This document shows, piece after piece, positions 38,571-48,688 of a DNA stretch of 64,000 nucleotides. Below the pieces are notes generated by a model that worked only from the letters and a program-made list of their open reading frames with translations, was not told where the DNA came from and did no database searches. Every line of letters starts with the position of its first letter. The first letter of the stretch is position 1. The position numbers and the translations under genes were made by a program. This stretch comes from Microvirga sp. TS319 (lineage in GTDB: Bacteria; Pseudomonadota; Alphaproteobacteria; Rhizobiales; Beijerinckiaceae): positions 3,714,501 through 3,778,500 of the forward strand of contig NZ_JBGGGT010000002.1 of NCBI RefSeq assembly GCF_041276405.1, in the 5' to 3' direction.

Positions 38571-38613
38571 GGTCCGGGCCCTCTGACAGCCTGTCCAGGC
38601 TGTGATGTCGGAC
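38571..38613 (+). ncRNA. Structured repeat element, copy 1 (upstream of ftsH)
   Basis: GGTCCGGGCCCTCTG is followed by a perfect 7-bp hairpin (ACAGCCT/AGGCTGT, GTCC loop) and GATGTCGGAC. GTCCG (38572-38576) can pair with CGGAC (38609-38613) as an outer stem. Two other copies keep the flanks and the pairing but not the hairpin sequence. It ends about 18 nt before the ATG of a 74-codon frame that overlaps the ftsH start. Nothing else is seen in 38498-38852. Confidence 0.55.
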
Positions 38614-38631
38614 TCTCTCACCTGAGGAGCG

Positions 38632-38852
38632 ATGAACCCGCTCCGCGTCTGGGAGACGGCTGTGGAGTCCTGTTCCGATCCGCGTGTCTTCGACGCCATC
38701 GGCATTCGTATGGACGAGACGAGAGGAGGGCGCGATAGCCCTACCTGGTTTCTCGGCCATGCCTGCCCGTCCTCCGGACCCTCTCTCAGGCCATGGCCGG
38801 TTCCGGTGACCCCACGATTTGAGGCCCCCTTCTCGATAGGAAAGCAACCCTT

Positions 38853-38856
<4 letters not shown>
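38632..38856 (+). CDS. Possible leader ORF overlapping the ftsH start
   Basis: A 74-codon frame begins at ATG 38632 directly after GAGGAGCG and ends TTATGA, so its stop overlaps the ftsH ATG as ATGA, the usual coupling arrangement. It lies just downstream of structured element copy 1. The peptide ([14 protein letters not shown] onward) has no recognised domain and unremarkable composition. The tight purine spacing (2 nt) is poor, so this may be chance; treat it as a candidate. Confidence 0.25.
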
Positions 38857-40784
<1,928 letters not shown>

Positions 40785-40797
40785 GTGCTTAAGATCC

Positions 40798-40828
40798 AAG
40801 GCGCATGTGGCCCAGCCCCATGCGCCTT
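40798..40828 (+). terminator. Likely terminator after ftsH
   Basis: AAGGCGCATG and CATGCGCCTT form a perfect 10-bp stem with an 11-nt loop, starting 13 bp after the ftsH stop, followed by CGTTTATC. The T-run is short, so efficiency is uncertain. Confidence 0.65.
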
Positions 40829-40901
40829 CGTTTATCCGGTCTCGCGATCGGCGGCCCTCTTGCAGATCGCAAAGCTGCTCACCACCTCATCCTTGCCTTA
40901 G

Positions 40902-40948
40902 GGTCCGGGCCCCTCTGGCGAGCGGGTCGCCGCTCGCGATGTCGGACT
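40902..40948 (+). ncRNA. Structured repeat element, copy 2 (upstream of the ECF sigma gene)
   Basis: GGTCCGGGCCCCTCTG precedes an 8-bp hairpin (GCGAGCGG/CCGCTCGC with a GTCG loop), then GATGTCGGACT. GTCCG (40903-40907) pairs with CGGAC (40943-40947). A Shine-Dalgarno GGAGG and ATG at 41001 lie about 50 nt downstream. It sits in the 451-bp gap between ftsH and the sigma gene. Confidence 0.6.
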
Positions 40949-41000
40949 CCTTCTCTTGCCCTTGCGCCCACGAGCGCGACCGCAACTGGAGGATCCGATA

Positions 41001-41168
41001 ATGGATTCCACCCTCGTTCCGACGACGCATCCCGGCATCTTTCCTGTCGGAGGCTCTGCACGCCTTCGCGATCGGACTTCCCCCACACCTGAACAGATGA
41101 GCGACGCCACCGTTCCGGCTCGCTGCGGAGCGGGACAGGAGATGCTCGCCCCGCTTGCACAGGCATGA
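41001..41168 (+). CDS. Possible small ORF between the structured element and the sigma gene
   Basis: A 55-codon frame starts at ATG 41001 with a strong GGAGG 7 nt upstream and ends 67 bp before the sigma-factor ATG. The peptide (MDSTLVPTTHPGIFPVGG onward) is Pro/Thr-rich with no recognised domain. The ribosome-binding site and the structured element upstream are the only support. Confidence 0.3.
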   Translation: MDSTLVPTTHPGIFPVGGSARLRDRTSPTPEQMSDATVPARCGAGQEMLAPLAQA

Positions 41169-41235
41169 GACCGCGGGCTCGAATTTTTCGATATTCGCCC
41201 CGGATGAAGACACCGACCTGCATCGTATACCTCAC

Positions 41236-41784
41236 ATGAACGACGCCAAGCACACGGATGTCATCGGACTGCTCGAGCCTTTGCGGCGCTATGCCCGTTC
41301 TCTGGCACGGGACGAGGCGCATGCCGAGGATCTCGTGCAGGACACCCTCGTCCGCGCCTATGAGCGGCGAAGCTCGTTCCGCTCCGGGGGGAACCTGCGA
41401 GGCTGGCTTCTCTCGATTCTGCACAACACCTTCATCGACACCCGGCGCCGTCGGGCGGCGGAATTCCGCCGCCTGGAGCAGGCGGCCGCCCTTGCGGACA
41501 CGGCCGCTCCGCCCGAACAGGAAAGCCGTGTCAGGCTTCAGCAGGTCCAGGCGGCTTTCATGAGCCTGCCGGACGAGCAGCGGGCTGCCCTGCATCTCGT
41601 TGCCATCGAGGGACTGTCCTACCAGGAAGCCGCGAACGCCCTGAAAATCCCCGTCGGCACCCTCATGTCCCGCCTGGGCCGCGCGCGCGCGGCGCTGCGG
41701 GGTTTCGAGGCGGGAGCCGATCTTTCGCAGACGCCCGGCGCCAAGCGGCCAAGCCTGCGCATCGTAGGAGGATCCAGTGTCTGA
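41236..41784 (+). CDS. ECF-type RNA polymerase sigma factor
   Basis: The 182-residue protein has sigma region 2 (LRRYARSLARDEAHAEDLVQ, then DTLVRAYERRSSF) and region 4 (MSLPDEQRAALHLVAIEGLS, then YQEAANALKIPVGTLMSRLG). ATG 41236 is chosen from the region 2 alignment; a TTG-initiated extension to 41155 is less likely. There is no strong ribosome-binding site. Its stop overlaps the anti-sigma GTG start by 8 bp, so the pair is coupled. Targets probably include the envelope genes downstream. Confidence 0.93.
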   Translation: MNDAKHTDVIGLLEPLRRYARSLARDEAHAEDLVQDTLVRAYERRSSFRSGGNLRGWLLSILHNTFIDTRRRRAAEFRRLEQAAALADTAAPPEQESRVRLQQVQAAFMSLPDEQRAALHLVAIEGLSYQEAANALKIPVGTLMSRLGRARAALRGFEAGADLSQTPGAKRPSLRIVGGSSV

Positions 41785-42538
41785 CCCCATCACCGAAGCG
41801 GACCTTCTCGCCTATGTGGATGAGCAGCTCGATCCTGCGAGGAGGATCGAGGTCGAGGAACACCTTGCCCGCGACCCCGAAGCCGCCACCCGGATCATGG
41901 CCGACCTGAAGGATCGCGACGCCCTCCGGCTGCTCCATGCGGTTCCCCTGCCCCGCCCTGCGGAAGCGATGTTCGCGGCGGCGACAAAGCTCGAACGTGC
42001 CCTTGGCTGGCAGGCCTTCGGGCTGAAGCTCCGCCGGGTTGCCGCCGTCGCGGCGCTCGTCGGGTTTGGATGGTTTGCCCACGGGCAGGTCGGCCTGGGG
42101 ATCTCCGACAGCGAGGCCTCGCCCAAGCCGCCCGCCTTCGTGGAGGATGCCCTGCATTCCCATGAGACGGGCCTTCTGCGCGCCCGCATGACCTCGCAAA
42201 CCGGTGTCGGAGCCTACGACCCCGCCGAAATTCTGGCCGAGACCGGAATCCAGCTCCCGGCGCTGCCCAAGGATTGGCAGGTCCGCGACGCCCAGGTCTT
42301 CCCATCCCGATATGGGCACAGCATCGAGGTCGCCATCGATGCCGGCGATCTCGGCCGGGTGTCTCTCTTCGCCGCGCAGGCTCACGCCTTCAATGTGATC
42401 GCCCCCACGCTGGCCCGCTTCGACACGGCGAAGGCCGTGTATTGGCAGACCGGCCAACTCGCCTATGCGCTGACCGGAACCGGCAGCGACAAAGCCCTTG
42501 AACGGGCAGCCCTGCGGCTGTCCCGCAAGCTTCAGTAA
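41777..42538 (+). CDS. Transmembrane anti-sigma factor
   Basis: The 253-residue protein starts at GTG 41777 with AGGAGG just upstream, overlapping the sigma gene. The N-terminal 60 residues have the anti-sigma helical pattern LLAYVDEQLDPARRIEVEEH, but the HxxxCxxC zinc motif is absent. One membrane helix lies at about 88-103 (VAAVAALVGFGWFAHG), and about 145 periplasmic residues follow. It should hold the sigma factor at the membrane and release it on envelope stress. Confidence 0.88.
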   Translation: MSDPITEADLLAYVDEQLDPARRIEVEEHLARDPEAATRIMADLKDRDALRLLHAVPLPRPAEAMFAAATKLERALGWQAFGLKLRRVAAVAALVGFGWFAHGQVGLGISDSEASPKPPAFVEDALHSHETGLLRARMTSQTGVGAYDPAEILAETGIQLPALPKDWQVRDAQVFPSRYGHSIEVAIDAGDLGRVSLFAAQAHAFNVIAPTLARFDTAKAVYWQTGQLAYALTGTGSDKALERAALRLSRKLQ

Positions 42539-42553
42539 ACCTCGGAGATATTC

Positions 42554-43270
42554 ATGAACACACCCTATGCCTGGCAAACCGCCACGGCCCGCACCAGCGG
42601 CGCCCTGTTCGACGAAGGCCTGCGCCAGCACATGCTGCGGGTCTACAACTACATGGGCATCGGCCTTGTCGTGACGGGACTCGTGGCGTTCTTCGTCGCG
42701 TCGACTCCGGCCCTGTACGTTCCGATCTTTCAGACGCCGCTCAAGTGGGTCGTGATGCTGGCGCCGCTCGCCTTCATCTTCTTCTTCTCGTTCCGCATGG
42801 ACCGGATGACGGCGGCGTCCGCGCGCACCGCCTTCTTCGCCTTCTCGGCCGTGATGGGCCTGTCGCTGGCCTCCGTATTCCTCGTCTTCACGGGCACCAG
42901 CATCGCCCGCACATTCTTCATCACGGCGACCATGTTCGGCGCCACCAGCCTCTACGGCTATACCACCAAGCGGGACCTGTCGAAGTTCGGCTCCTTCATG
43001 ATCATGGGTCTGATCGGCGTCATCATCGCCTCCCTGGTGAACATCTTCCTCGCGTCGAGCGCCCTTCAGTTCGCGATCTCGATCATCGGCGTGCTCGTGT
43101 TCACGGGGCTGACCGCCTACGACACGCAGTCGATCAAGGAGCAGTACGCCGAGAGCTTCGGTCATGAGGCCAACAACAAGATGGCCGTGTTCGGGGCCCT
43201 CTCCCTCTACCTGAATTTCATCAATCTGTTCCAGCTGCTTCTCAGCCTCACCGGGCAGCGGGAAGAGTAA
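42554..43270 (+). CDS. Bax inhibitor-1/YccA family membrane protein
   Basis: The 238-residue protein has seven predicted membrane helices and the BI-1 family ending TAYDTQSIKEQYAESFG, with the conserved aspartates of the last helices. Family members are pH-sensitive calcium-leak channels or modulators of FtsH-type proteolysis (YccA binds FtsH in E. coli). It starts 15 bp after the anti-sigma gene and is probably cotranscribed. Having ftsH just upstream of the sigma pair makes a functional link attractive, but this is inference. Confidence 0.93.
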   Translation: MNTPYAWQTATARTSGALFDEGLRQHMLRVYNYMGIGLVVTGLVAFFVASTPALYVPIFQTPLKWVVMLAPLAFIFFFSFRMDRMTAASARTAFFAFSAVMGLSLASVFLVFTGTSIARTFFITATMFGATSLYGYTTKRDLSKFGSFMIMGLIGVIIASLVNIFLASSALQFAISIIGVLVFTGLTAYDTQSIKEQYAESFGHEANNKMAVFGALSLYLNFINLFQLLLSLTGQREE

Positions 43271-43302
43271 TCATCGTCCATTGCCAGAAAGGATCGAATT
43301 TC

Positions 43303-43884
43303 ATGGACCATCAGGACCGTCAGGCCATTGAGCAGCTCTTCGGCAAGATCGACCAGGTCGAGCGCCAGTCCACGCCCCCGGACGCGCAGGCGGCGGATTT
43401 CATCCGCTCCCGGATCGGCCAGCAGCCGAACGCGCCGTATTACATGGCTCAGACCATCGTGGTGCAGGAACAGGCCCTGAGCGCCGCCCACGGCCGGATC
43501 CAGCAGCTCGAACATGAGATCGCCAGCCGTCCGGCGGGCGGCGGCGGGTTCCTGTCCGGCCTCTTCGGCGGCGGACAGCCGCGTCCGCAGCCGCATCAGC
43601 CCTATCAGCCGCAGTCGATGCACGGCATGTCGCCCCAGGCGCCCCACATGGCTCCCGGCATGGGCATGGCGCCCGGACGCGGAGGCGGCGGCTTCCTGGC
43701 GGGAGCGGCGCAGACCGCCATGGGCGTCGCCGGCGGCGTGCTCCTGGGCAACATGATCGCCAATGCCTTCTCGGGAGGGGGTGAGGCGAACGCAGCCGAG
43801 TCCGGCCAGGCCGAGCCGCAACAGGCGGCAGCCGAGGATTTCGGCGATGCGGGAGGCGACTTCGGCTTCGACGAGGAGATCTGA
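43303..43884 (+). CDS. DUF2076 family protein
   Basis: The 193-residue protein has the family N-terminus MDHQDRQAIEQLFGKIDQVE, with MAQTIVVQEQALSAAHGRIQ forming a coiled coil. A Gly/Pro/Met-rich middle, a short hydrophobic glycine-rich segment (AMGVAGGVLLGNMIANAF) and an acidic tail (FGDAGGDFGFDEEI) follow. It lies 32 bp after the BI-1 gene. The family is periplasm- or membrane-associated and uncharacterised. Confidence 0.9.
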   Translation: MDHQDRQAIEQLFGKIDQVERQSTPPDAQAADFIRSRIGQQPNAPYYMAQTIVVQEQALSAAHGRIQQLEHEIASRPAGGGGFLSGLFGGGQPRPQPHQPYQPQSMHGMSPQAPHMAPGMGMAPGRGGGGFLAGAAQTAMGVAGGVLLGNMIANAFSGGGEANAAESGQAEPQQAAAEDFGDAGGDFGFDEEI

Positions 43885-44123
43885 CGGGAGCGGGCGTTGC
43901 CCCGATCATGACGCCGGGGCCGCGTCCATTCTTGAGAATTGCCGTTCTGCCGGCGCAATGTGCCGGCACGATCGCCCGGGTGCCCTATCGAGGAAAGACC
44001 CATGATCGAACCGGCCCCTGCCCCGACACCATTACGAGCTTCCGGCCTCAATGGCTTCACGGCCATGCGAGTGCCTGACCCATTCCACGAATAACGCTTC
44101 ATCCAAGATCCATAGACAGGACC

Positions 44124-44792
44124 ATGTCCGACCCATCGAGTCGTCTCTCCGCCGCCGTTTCGCCGAAGGGCGGCGGAGAGCACCGGCAACGGTTTTCCGA
44201 AGTTCTGAGCACCCTTGCCGGCAGCCCCGGCCCGGTCGTCAGCATCGGCGACGTGCTCAACGCGTTCGGCGACCGGGCCTTCGGCGCCCTGATGCTTCTG
44301 TTCGCCGCCCCCAACGTGCTGCCGCTTCCGCCCGGCATGTCGGCGGTTCTGGGAGCCCCCCTCCTCTTCGTCACGGCCCAGCTGATGCTCGGACGCCCGA
44401 CCTTGTGGATGCCCCGCTTCATCTGCGAGCGCTCCATCTCCCGTGACGTCTTCGTCCTGCTGACGGGAAAGCTCGGCCCCTTCCTGAACCGGTCTGAGCG
44501 CCTCCTGCGGCCCCGTGTGGGCATCATGCTCGGACCCATCCTGGAGCGGATCGTGGGTGGCATCTGCCTTCTGCTCGCGATCATCCTCTTCCTGCCGATT
44601 CCGTTCGGCAACATGCCTCCGGCTTTCGCCATCACGGCGTTCGCGCTCGGGATCCTGGAACGCGACGGCCTGGCCACGCTCGTGGGTTGGCTTGCGGCCG
44701 TCGGCAGCCTTCTGATCCTGGCGGCGATCTCGTCTGCGATCGTCGCCGGCGTCAAGGCCTTCCTCGACCACTTGTGGGGCATCCTCGGATGA
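44124..44792 (+). CDS. ExoD family membrane protein
   Basis: The 222-residue protein shows the ExoD pattern: DVLNAFGDRAFGALMLLFAA, PNVLPLPPGMSAVLGAPLL and a C-terminal set of hydrophobic helices. Rhizobial ExoD affects exopolysaccharide production and alkali tolerance; the biochemical role is unknown. A 239-bp gap with a small dyad (TGCCGGC/GCCGGCA near 43948-43968) separates it from DUF2076, so it may be a separate unit. Confidence 0.88.
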   Translation: MSDPSSRLSAAVSPKGGGEHRQRFSEVLSTLAGSPGPVVSIGDVLNAFGDRAFGALMLLFAAPNVLPLPPGMSAVLGAPLLFVTAQLMLGRPTLWMPRFICERSISRDVFVLLTGKLGPFLNRSERLLRPRVGIMLGPILERIVGGICLLLAIILFLPIPFGNMPPAFAITAFALGILERDGLATLVGWLAAVGSLLILAAISSAIVAGVKAFLDHLWGILG

Positions 44793-44954
44793 GGAGCCTC
44801 GTCACGCAACCTGCCGCCTCGCCACCGTAACGGCGCTTAGGCCATCCCCGCCGCCGCTCCTGCGGACCACGATAGACGGGAGCGACCGAACCTGCCCGCG
44901 GCTTCGCCCGCGAAGACAATGCCATCCTGTTCACAGGATCGAAAGGAACATCGA

Positions 44955-45713
44955 ATGGACTTCGCCTGGATCGCCGATCCGACCGCCTTGGCGGCGCTGG
45001 CAACCCTCATCGTAATGGAGGTGGTGCTCGGCATCGACAACCTCATCTTCATCTCGATCCTCACCAACAAGCTGCCGGAGCACCAACGCTCAAGAGCGCG
45101 CCGCATCGGCATCGGCCTGGCGCTGATCCTGCGCCTCGGCCTGCTCGGCACCATTGCGATCATCGTCACCCTGACCGAGCCGATCTTCGCGGTCTTCGGC
45201 CATGGATTCTCCTGGCGCGACCTGATCCTGATCGGCGGCGGCCTCTTCCTCGTCTGGAAGGCGACGAAGGAGATCCACCACAATGTCGACCCCACGCCGT
45301 CCGATGATGTGTTCGGCACCGCCAAGGCGACCATGACGTTCGGCGCGGCGATCACCCAGATCCTTCTGCTCGACCTGGTCTTCTCCCTCGACAGCATCAT
45401 CACGGCCGTCGGCATGACGGATCACGTGGCTATCATGGTGATCGCGGTGATCGTCGCCGTCACGGCGATGCTGCTGGCCGCCAATCCGCTCGCCCGGTTC
45501 ATCGCCAACAATCCGACGGTGGTGATGCTGGCCCTGGGCTTCCTTCTGATGATCGGCATGACCCTCATTGCGGAAGGTTTCGGAGCGCATGTGCCGAAGG
45601 GCTACATCTACGCCGCAATGGCGTTCTCCGCGCTGATCGAGGGACTGAACATGCTCTCGCGGCGGGCCTCCCGGCGCAAGGCGGCCGGATCGTCCGCAGA
45701 ACCGTCTGTCTAG
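44955..45713 (+). CDS. TerC family integral membrane protein
   Basis: The 252-residue protein has about seven helices with the two TerC acidic motifs [15 protein letters not shown] and [17 protein letters not shown], whose aspartates are likely metal ligands. ATG 44955 follows AAAGGAACATCGA. The family includes manganese exporters and Alx; tellurite resistance is not implied by a single gene. Stop TAG 45711-45713 is directly joined to a palindromic repeat. Confidence 0.93.
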   Translation: MDFAWIADPTALAALATLIVMEVVLGIDNLIFISILTNKLPEHQRSRARRIGIGLALILRLGLLGTIAIIVTLTEPIFAVFGHGFSWRDLILIGGGLFLVWKATKEIHHNVDPTPSDDVFGTAKATMTFGAAITQILLLDLVFSLDSIITAVGMTDHVAIMVIAVIVAVTAMLLAANPLARFIANNPTVVMLALGFLLMIGMTLIAEGFGAHVPKGYIYAAMAFSALIEGLNMLSRRASRRKAAGSSAEPSV

Positions 45714-45940
45714 CGCATCATGCGGAAAAGTGGACCCGGTATTCGCTGACGCGGCCCTTCGGGTCCGCTGGAATGATGCGCTGTCCTCTAATGGGAGCAT
45801 CGGATGCAATCCCAAAAGTGCAAATCCACTTCCCGCGTCCGATGCTCTAGCCGCAGCGGTGAGATCTCGTGGCGGGGCTCCGTTAGAGCATCGACCGACA
45901 GCATCGGATGTGAGTTCGAATTCACACCCGATGCCGTAGG
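45714..45940. repeat. Intergenic palindromic repeat cluster
   Basis: The gap after TerC is nearly all repeat. A GCGCATCATGCGG module carries an internal hairpin (GCGGCCCTTCGGGTCCGC) and ends GATGCGC near 45777. A 56-bp module at 45795-45850 (GAGCATCGGATGC to CCGATGCTCTAG) follows. A further dyad, GCATCGGATGTGAGTTCGAA to CACCCGATGC, lies at about 45902-45935. Confidence 0.8.
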
Positions 45941-45981
45941 CCCCGCCGTCTCGTCATCACGTCACGAAAAGGAGCCAATGA

Positions 45982-46440
45982 ATGGCCATCACGAAGTCCC
46001 TCGCCGCCGCAGCTTCCGTCCTGACCGGCGTGCTCGTCATGTCCGGCGGCAGCGTCCTGGCTCAGAGCAGCAGCGCCTATCGCAGCGCCGACATTACGGC
46101 AGGGCAGCAGCACCGCCTCGGAGTTTACGGCAATGTACAGAAGGACTGCACATCCGGGCCGTTGCCGACGATCCGCGTGGTGACGCCGCCGAAGCACGGA
46201 GAGGTGAACGTGCGGAGCGGAAAACTCAAGGCGGGCCGGATCTCCCGCTGCCCCAAGCTCGAGGCCGTCGCGCAAGGGGTCTTCTACAAGGCCGGCCCGG
46301 CCTACAAGGGAGCCGACGAGGTCCGATACGAAGTCAGGACTGCCAACGGCAAGGTGGAGAGGCACATCGTCCGGATCAATGTGAAGGGTGCTGCGTCCGG
46401 CGACGTCAAGTCGGCCCCGGATGCCGAGACCGATCTATGA
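45982..46440 (+). CDS. Exported conserved hypothetical protein
   Basis: The 152-residue protein has a strong ribosome-binding site (AAGGAG) and a signal peptide ending GSVLAQ. The mature part is about 125 residues with two cysteines (VQKDCTSG and ISRCPKLE) and a beta-rich pattern (RVVTPPKHGEVNVRSG, DEVRYEVRTANGKVERHIV) like a periplasmic Ig-like fold. No function recognised. It stands alone between repeats and the convergent DUF1445 gene. Confidence 0.75.
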   Translation: MAITKSLAAAASVLTGVLVMSGGSVLAQSSSAYRSADITAGQQHRLGVYGNVQKDCTSGPLPTIRVVTPPKHGEVNVRSGKLKAGRISRCPKLEAVAQGVFYKAGPAYKGADEVRYEVRTANGKVERHIVRINVKGAASGDVKSAPDAETDL

Positions 46441-46470
46441 CGGCGGAGCAGGCGCGCCCGCTCACACGGA

Positions 46471-47268
46471 TCAGAGCACCGCGATCGAGGAGTTCAGAAG
46501 ATCGGTGACGAGCATGTGCCCCGGTGCGTGAGTGATGCAGAACTCGGGGCGAACGTTGGCGATCACGGATTGGGGCGTGACGCCGCAGGCCCAGAAAACC
46601 GGGATCTCGCCTTCGCGGATCTCGACCGCATCGCCGTAATCGGGATTGGCGATATCGCCAATCCCGATCAGCGAAGGATCGCCCAAATGGACCGGGGCGC
46701 CGTGAACCGAGGGGAAGCGAGACGTCACCTGCACGGCGCGGATCGCGTCCGCCGCCTTCAGGGGCCGCATGGACACGACGAGCGGCCCTGAGAATGGCCC
46801 GGTGGGCACGGTCGGAATGGTCGTCCGGTACATGGGGACGTTGCAGCCCTGCTCGATGTGGCGCACCGGCAGGCCGTCGGCCAGCATGGCCTCCTCGAAG
46901 GAGAACGAGCAGCCGATCAGGAAGGCGACGAGCTTGTCGTTCCAGAGATCGCGGATATCCGTGGGCTCCGCGACCAGCTCGCCGTTTCGCCATACCCGGT
47001 ATCGCGGCACGTCCGTCCGGATATCGATGTCCCGGCCCAGTTCCGGCAGGAATGGATCGCCCGTTTCGGACACCGCGACCAGTGGGCATGGCTTGGGATT
47101 GCGCTGGCAGAAACGGAGGAAGTCGTGCGCCAGTTCCTCCGGCAGAATGGCGAGATTCGCCTGAACGTGCCCCGGAGCCAAGTTGGCGGTCGGCCCGGTC
47201 AGGATACCGGCGCGGGCCTCCAACCGGGCTTTGTAGGCGGCGTCGTTGGTGATCGTTCCGGACATCAT
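46471..47268 (-). CDS. DUF1445 putative hydro-lyase (D-glutamate cyclase-like)
   Basis: The 265-residue protein carries the family motifs [37 protein letters not shown] and [16 protein letters not shown]1445 proteins are annotated as putative hydro-lyases, and mammalian homologues convert D-glutamate to 5-oxoproline. It is the last gene of the LysR/TRAP operon, 24 bp after the amidase. With that neighbour, a role in lactam or amide catabolism is plausible. Confidence 0.9.
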   Translation of the reverse strand: MMSGTITNDAAYKARLEARAGILTGPTANLAPGHVQANLAILPEELAHDFLRFCQRNPKPCPLVAVSETGDPFLPELGRDIDIRTDVPRYRVWRNGELVAEPTDIRDLWNDKLVAFLIGCSFSFEEAMLADGLPVRHIEQGCNVPMYRTTIPTVPTGPFSGPLVVSMRPLKAADAIRAVQVTSRFPSVHGAPVHLGDPSLIGIGDIANPDYGDAVEIREGEIPVFWACGVTPQSVIANVRPEFCITHAPGHMLVTDLLNSSIAVL

Positions 47269-47292
47269 CCGATCTTTCTGCCAGAGTGTAGG

Positions 47293-48648
47293 TTATGCCC
47301 GCGCCTGCGAGCGCAGAGCTTCCATGGCCATGCCGATGGACAGGATCCTGCGGTCGGCACCGGCGGGTCCCGCAATCATCAGGCCCACCGGAGCTTCGCC
47401 CGGTGCATGGCATGGGACCGACAGGGCAGCTCCATCGAGGAAGTTGATCATCGTCGGATTGCGCAGGATCAGCCCGTTCGTCGCATAATAGACCTCGTCG
47501 CTCGCGGCGAGGTCCGCGATGGCGGGGGCGACGACCGGCACGGACGGCAGCAGCAGCGCATCGTAATCCTGGATCCGCGCCTCGACGCTTGCGCGCCAGG
47601 CTTTGCGGGCTGCGAGCAGGTCCAGGTAGTCGGCGGCGGAAATATCCTTGCCCCGGCGGATCCGCGAGACGACGCGCGGATCGTAGCGATCGCCCGCCCG
47701 CTCGATCAGGTCCCGGTGCCATGTCCAGGCCTCGGCCGCCGTAAAGCCGCCCTTGGCGTTGATCGCCGCGAGTTCGGTAAATTCGGGCACGGCGATCTCA
47801 TCGATCCGCGCACCGGACGACGACAGACTTGCCAGCGCCTGTTCGAAAGCACGCGCGACATCCTTGTCCATTCCCTCGAGCACCAGGGTCGTGGGAACGG
47901 CGAACCGGAGCTTGCCGAGATCGGCCGGACGCGGCAGCGGCTCCTCGTCCGCGGCCATAATGGCATCGAGGACAGCGCAGCACGCGACGGAAGGAGCGAT
48001 GGCCCCGATGGAGTCGAGACTGAACGAGAGCGGCAGAGCACCCGTCAAGGGCACCCGCGCGGCCGTCGGCTTGAATCCGACGAGGCCGCAGAGCGCTGCG
48101 GGAATGCGAACCGATCCGCCGGTATCCGACCCGATCCCCGCAACGGCCATTCCGTCGGTCACGGAGACCGCGGCACCGGACGACGAGCCGCCGGGAATGC
48201 GCCCGGTCTGGCGATCCCAGGGATTGCGCGGCACGTCGTAGTGTGGATTGAGGCCGAGCCCGGAATAAGCGAACTCGGTCATGTTGGTGCGGCCCACGAT
48301 CACCGCGCCTGCGGCGCGCAGCCGCCTGACGACGACCGCATCTTCCGCAGCCGCCGGCTCACCGGCACGCGCAACCGACCCGGCCATGGTGACCTCGCCC
48401 GCGACATCGAACAGGTCCTTGATCGAAACAGTCAGGCCGTCGATGGGGGAACGGACGAGGCCTGCCTTGCGCAGAAGGTCGGAAGCCTGGGCCGCGGCGC
48501 GGGCCGCATCGGGGTAGAGCTTCGTGAAGACACGCGCGCCCTCTCCGGCCGGATCGGTTGCGCGGCGAAGCGCTTCCTCCGTCAGAGCCAGGGATGTGGC
48601 GCGGCCCTCTGCGAGCGCCTGCTGCTGTTCGTTCACTGTCGACGTCAT
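47293..48648 (-). CDS. Amidase signature family hydrolase
   Basis: The 451-residue enzyme has the Ser-cisSer-Lys triad: Lys77 in TVSIKDLFD, the serine run of IPGGSSSGAA (155-157) and nucleophile Ser179 in GIGSDTGGSVRIP. It probably hydrolyses an amide, carbamoyl or urea-type bond. It resembles catabolic AtzE-like amidases rather than GatA, since no gatB or gatC is nearby. It lies 40 bp after the DUF2848 gene in the TRAP operon. Confidence 0.93.
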   Translation of the reverse strand: MTSTVNEQQQALAEGRATSLALTEEALRRATDPAGEGARVFTKLYPDAARAAAQASDLLRKAGLVRSPIDGLTVSIKDLFDVAGEVTMAGSVARAGEPAAAEDAVVVRRLRAAGAVIVGRTNMTEFAYSGLGLNPHYDVPRNPWDRQTGRIPGGSSSGAAVSVTDGMAVAGIGSDTGGSVRIPAALCGLVGFKPTAARVPLTGALPLSFSLDSIGAIAPSVACCAVLDAIMAADEEPLPRPADLGKLRFAVPTTLVLEGMDKDVARAFEQALASLSSSGARIDEIAVPEFTELAAINAKGGFTAAEAWTWHRDLIERAGDRYDPRVVSRIRRGKDISAADYLDLLAARKAWRASVEARIQDYDALLLPSVPVVAPAIADLAASDEVYYATNGLILRNPTMINFLDGAALSVPCHAPGEAPVGLMIAGPAGADRRILSIGMAMEALRSQARA

Positions 48649-48688
48649 GTTTCATCAACCATCGTGGTGGGTTGCAACGAATCCCGGA

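Noticed and set aside
44793..44954. Manganese (yybP-ykoY) riboswitch before terC
   Set aside because: The conserved core sequences of that riboswitch are not recognisable in this leader.
44955..45713. Tellurite resistance determinant
   Set aside because: A lone TerC homologue without the ter gene set is more likely a metal transporter.
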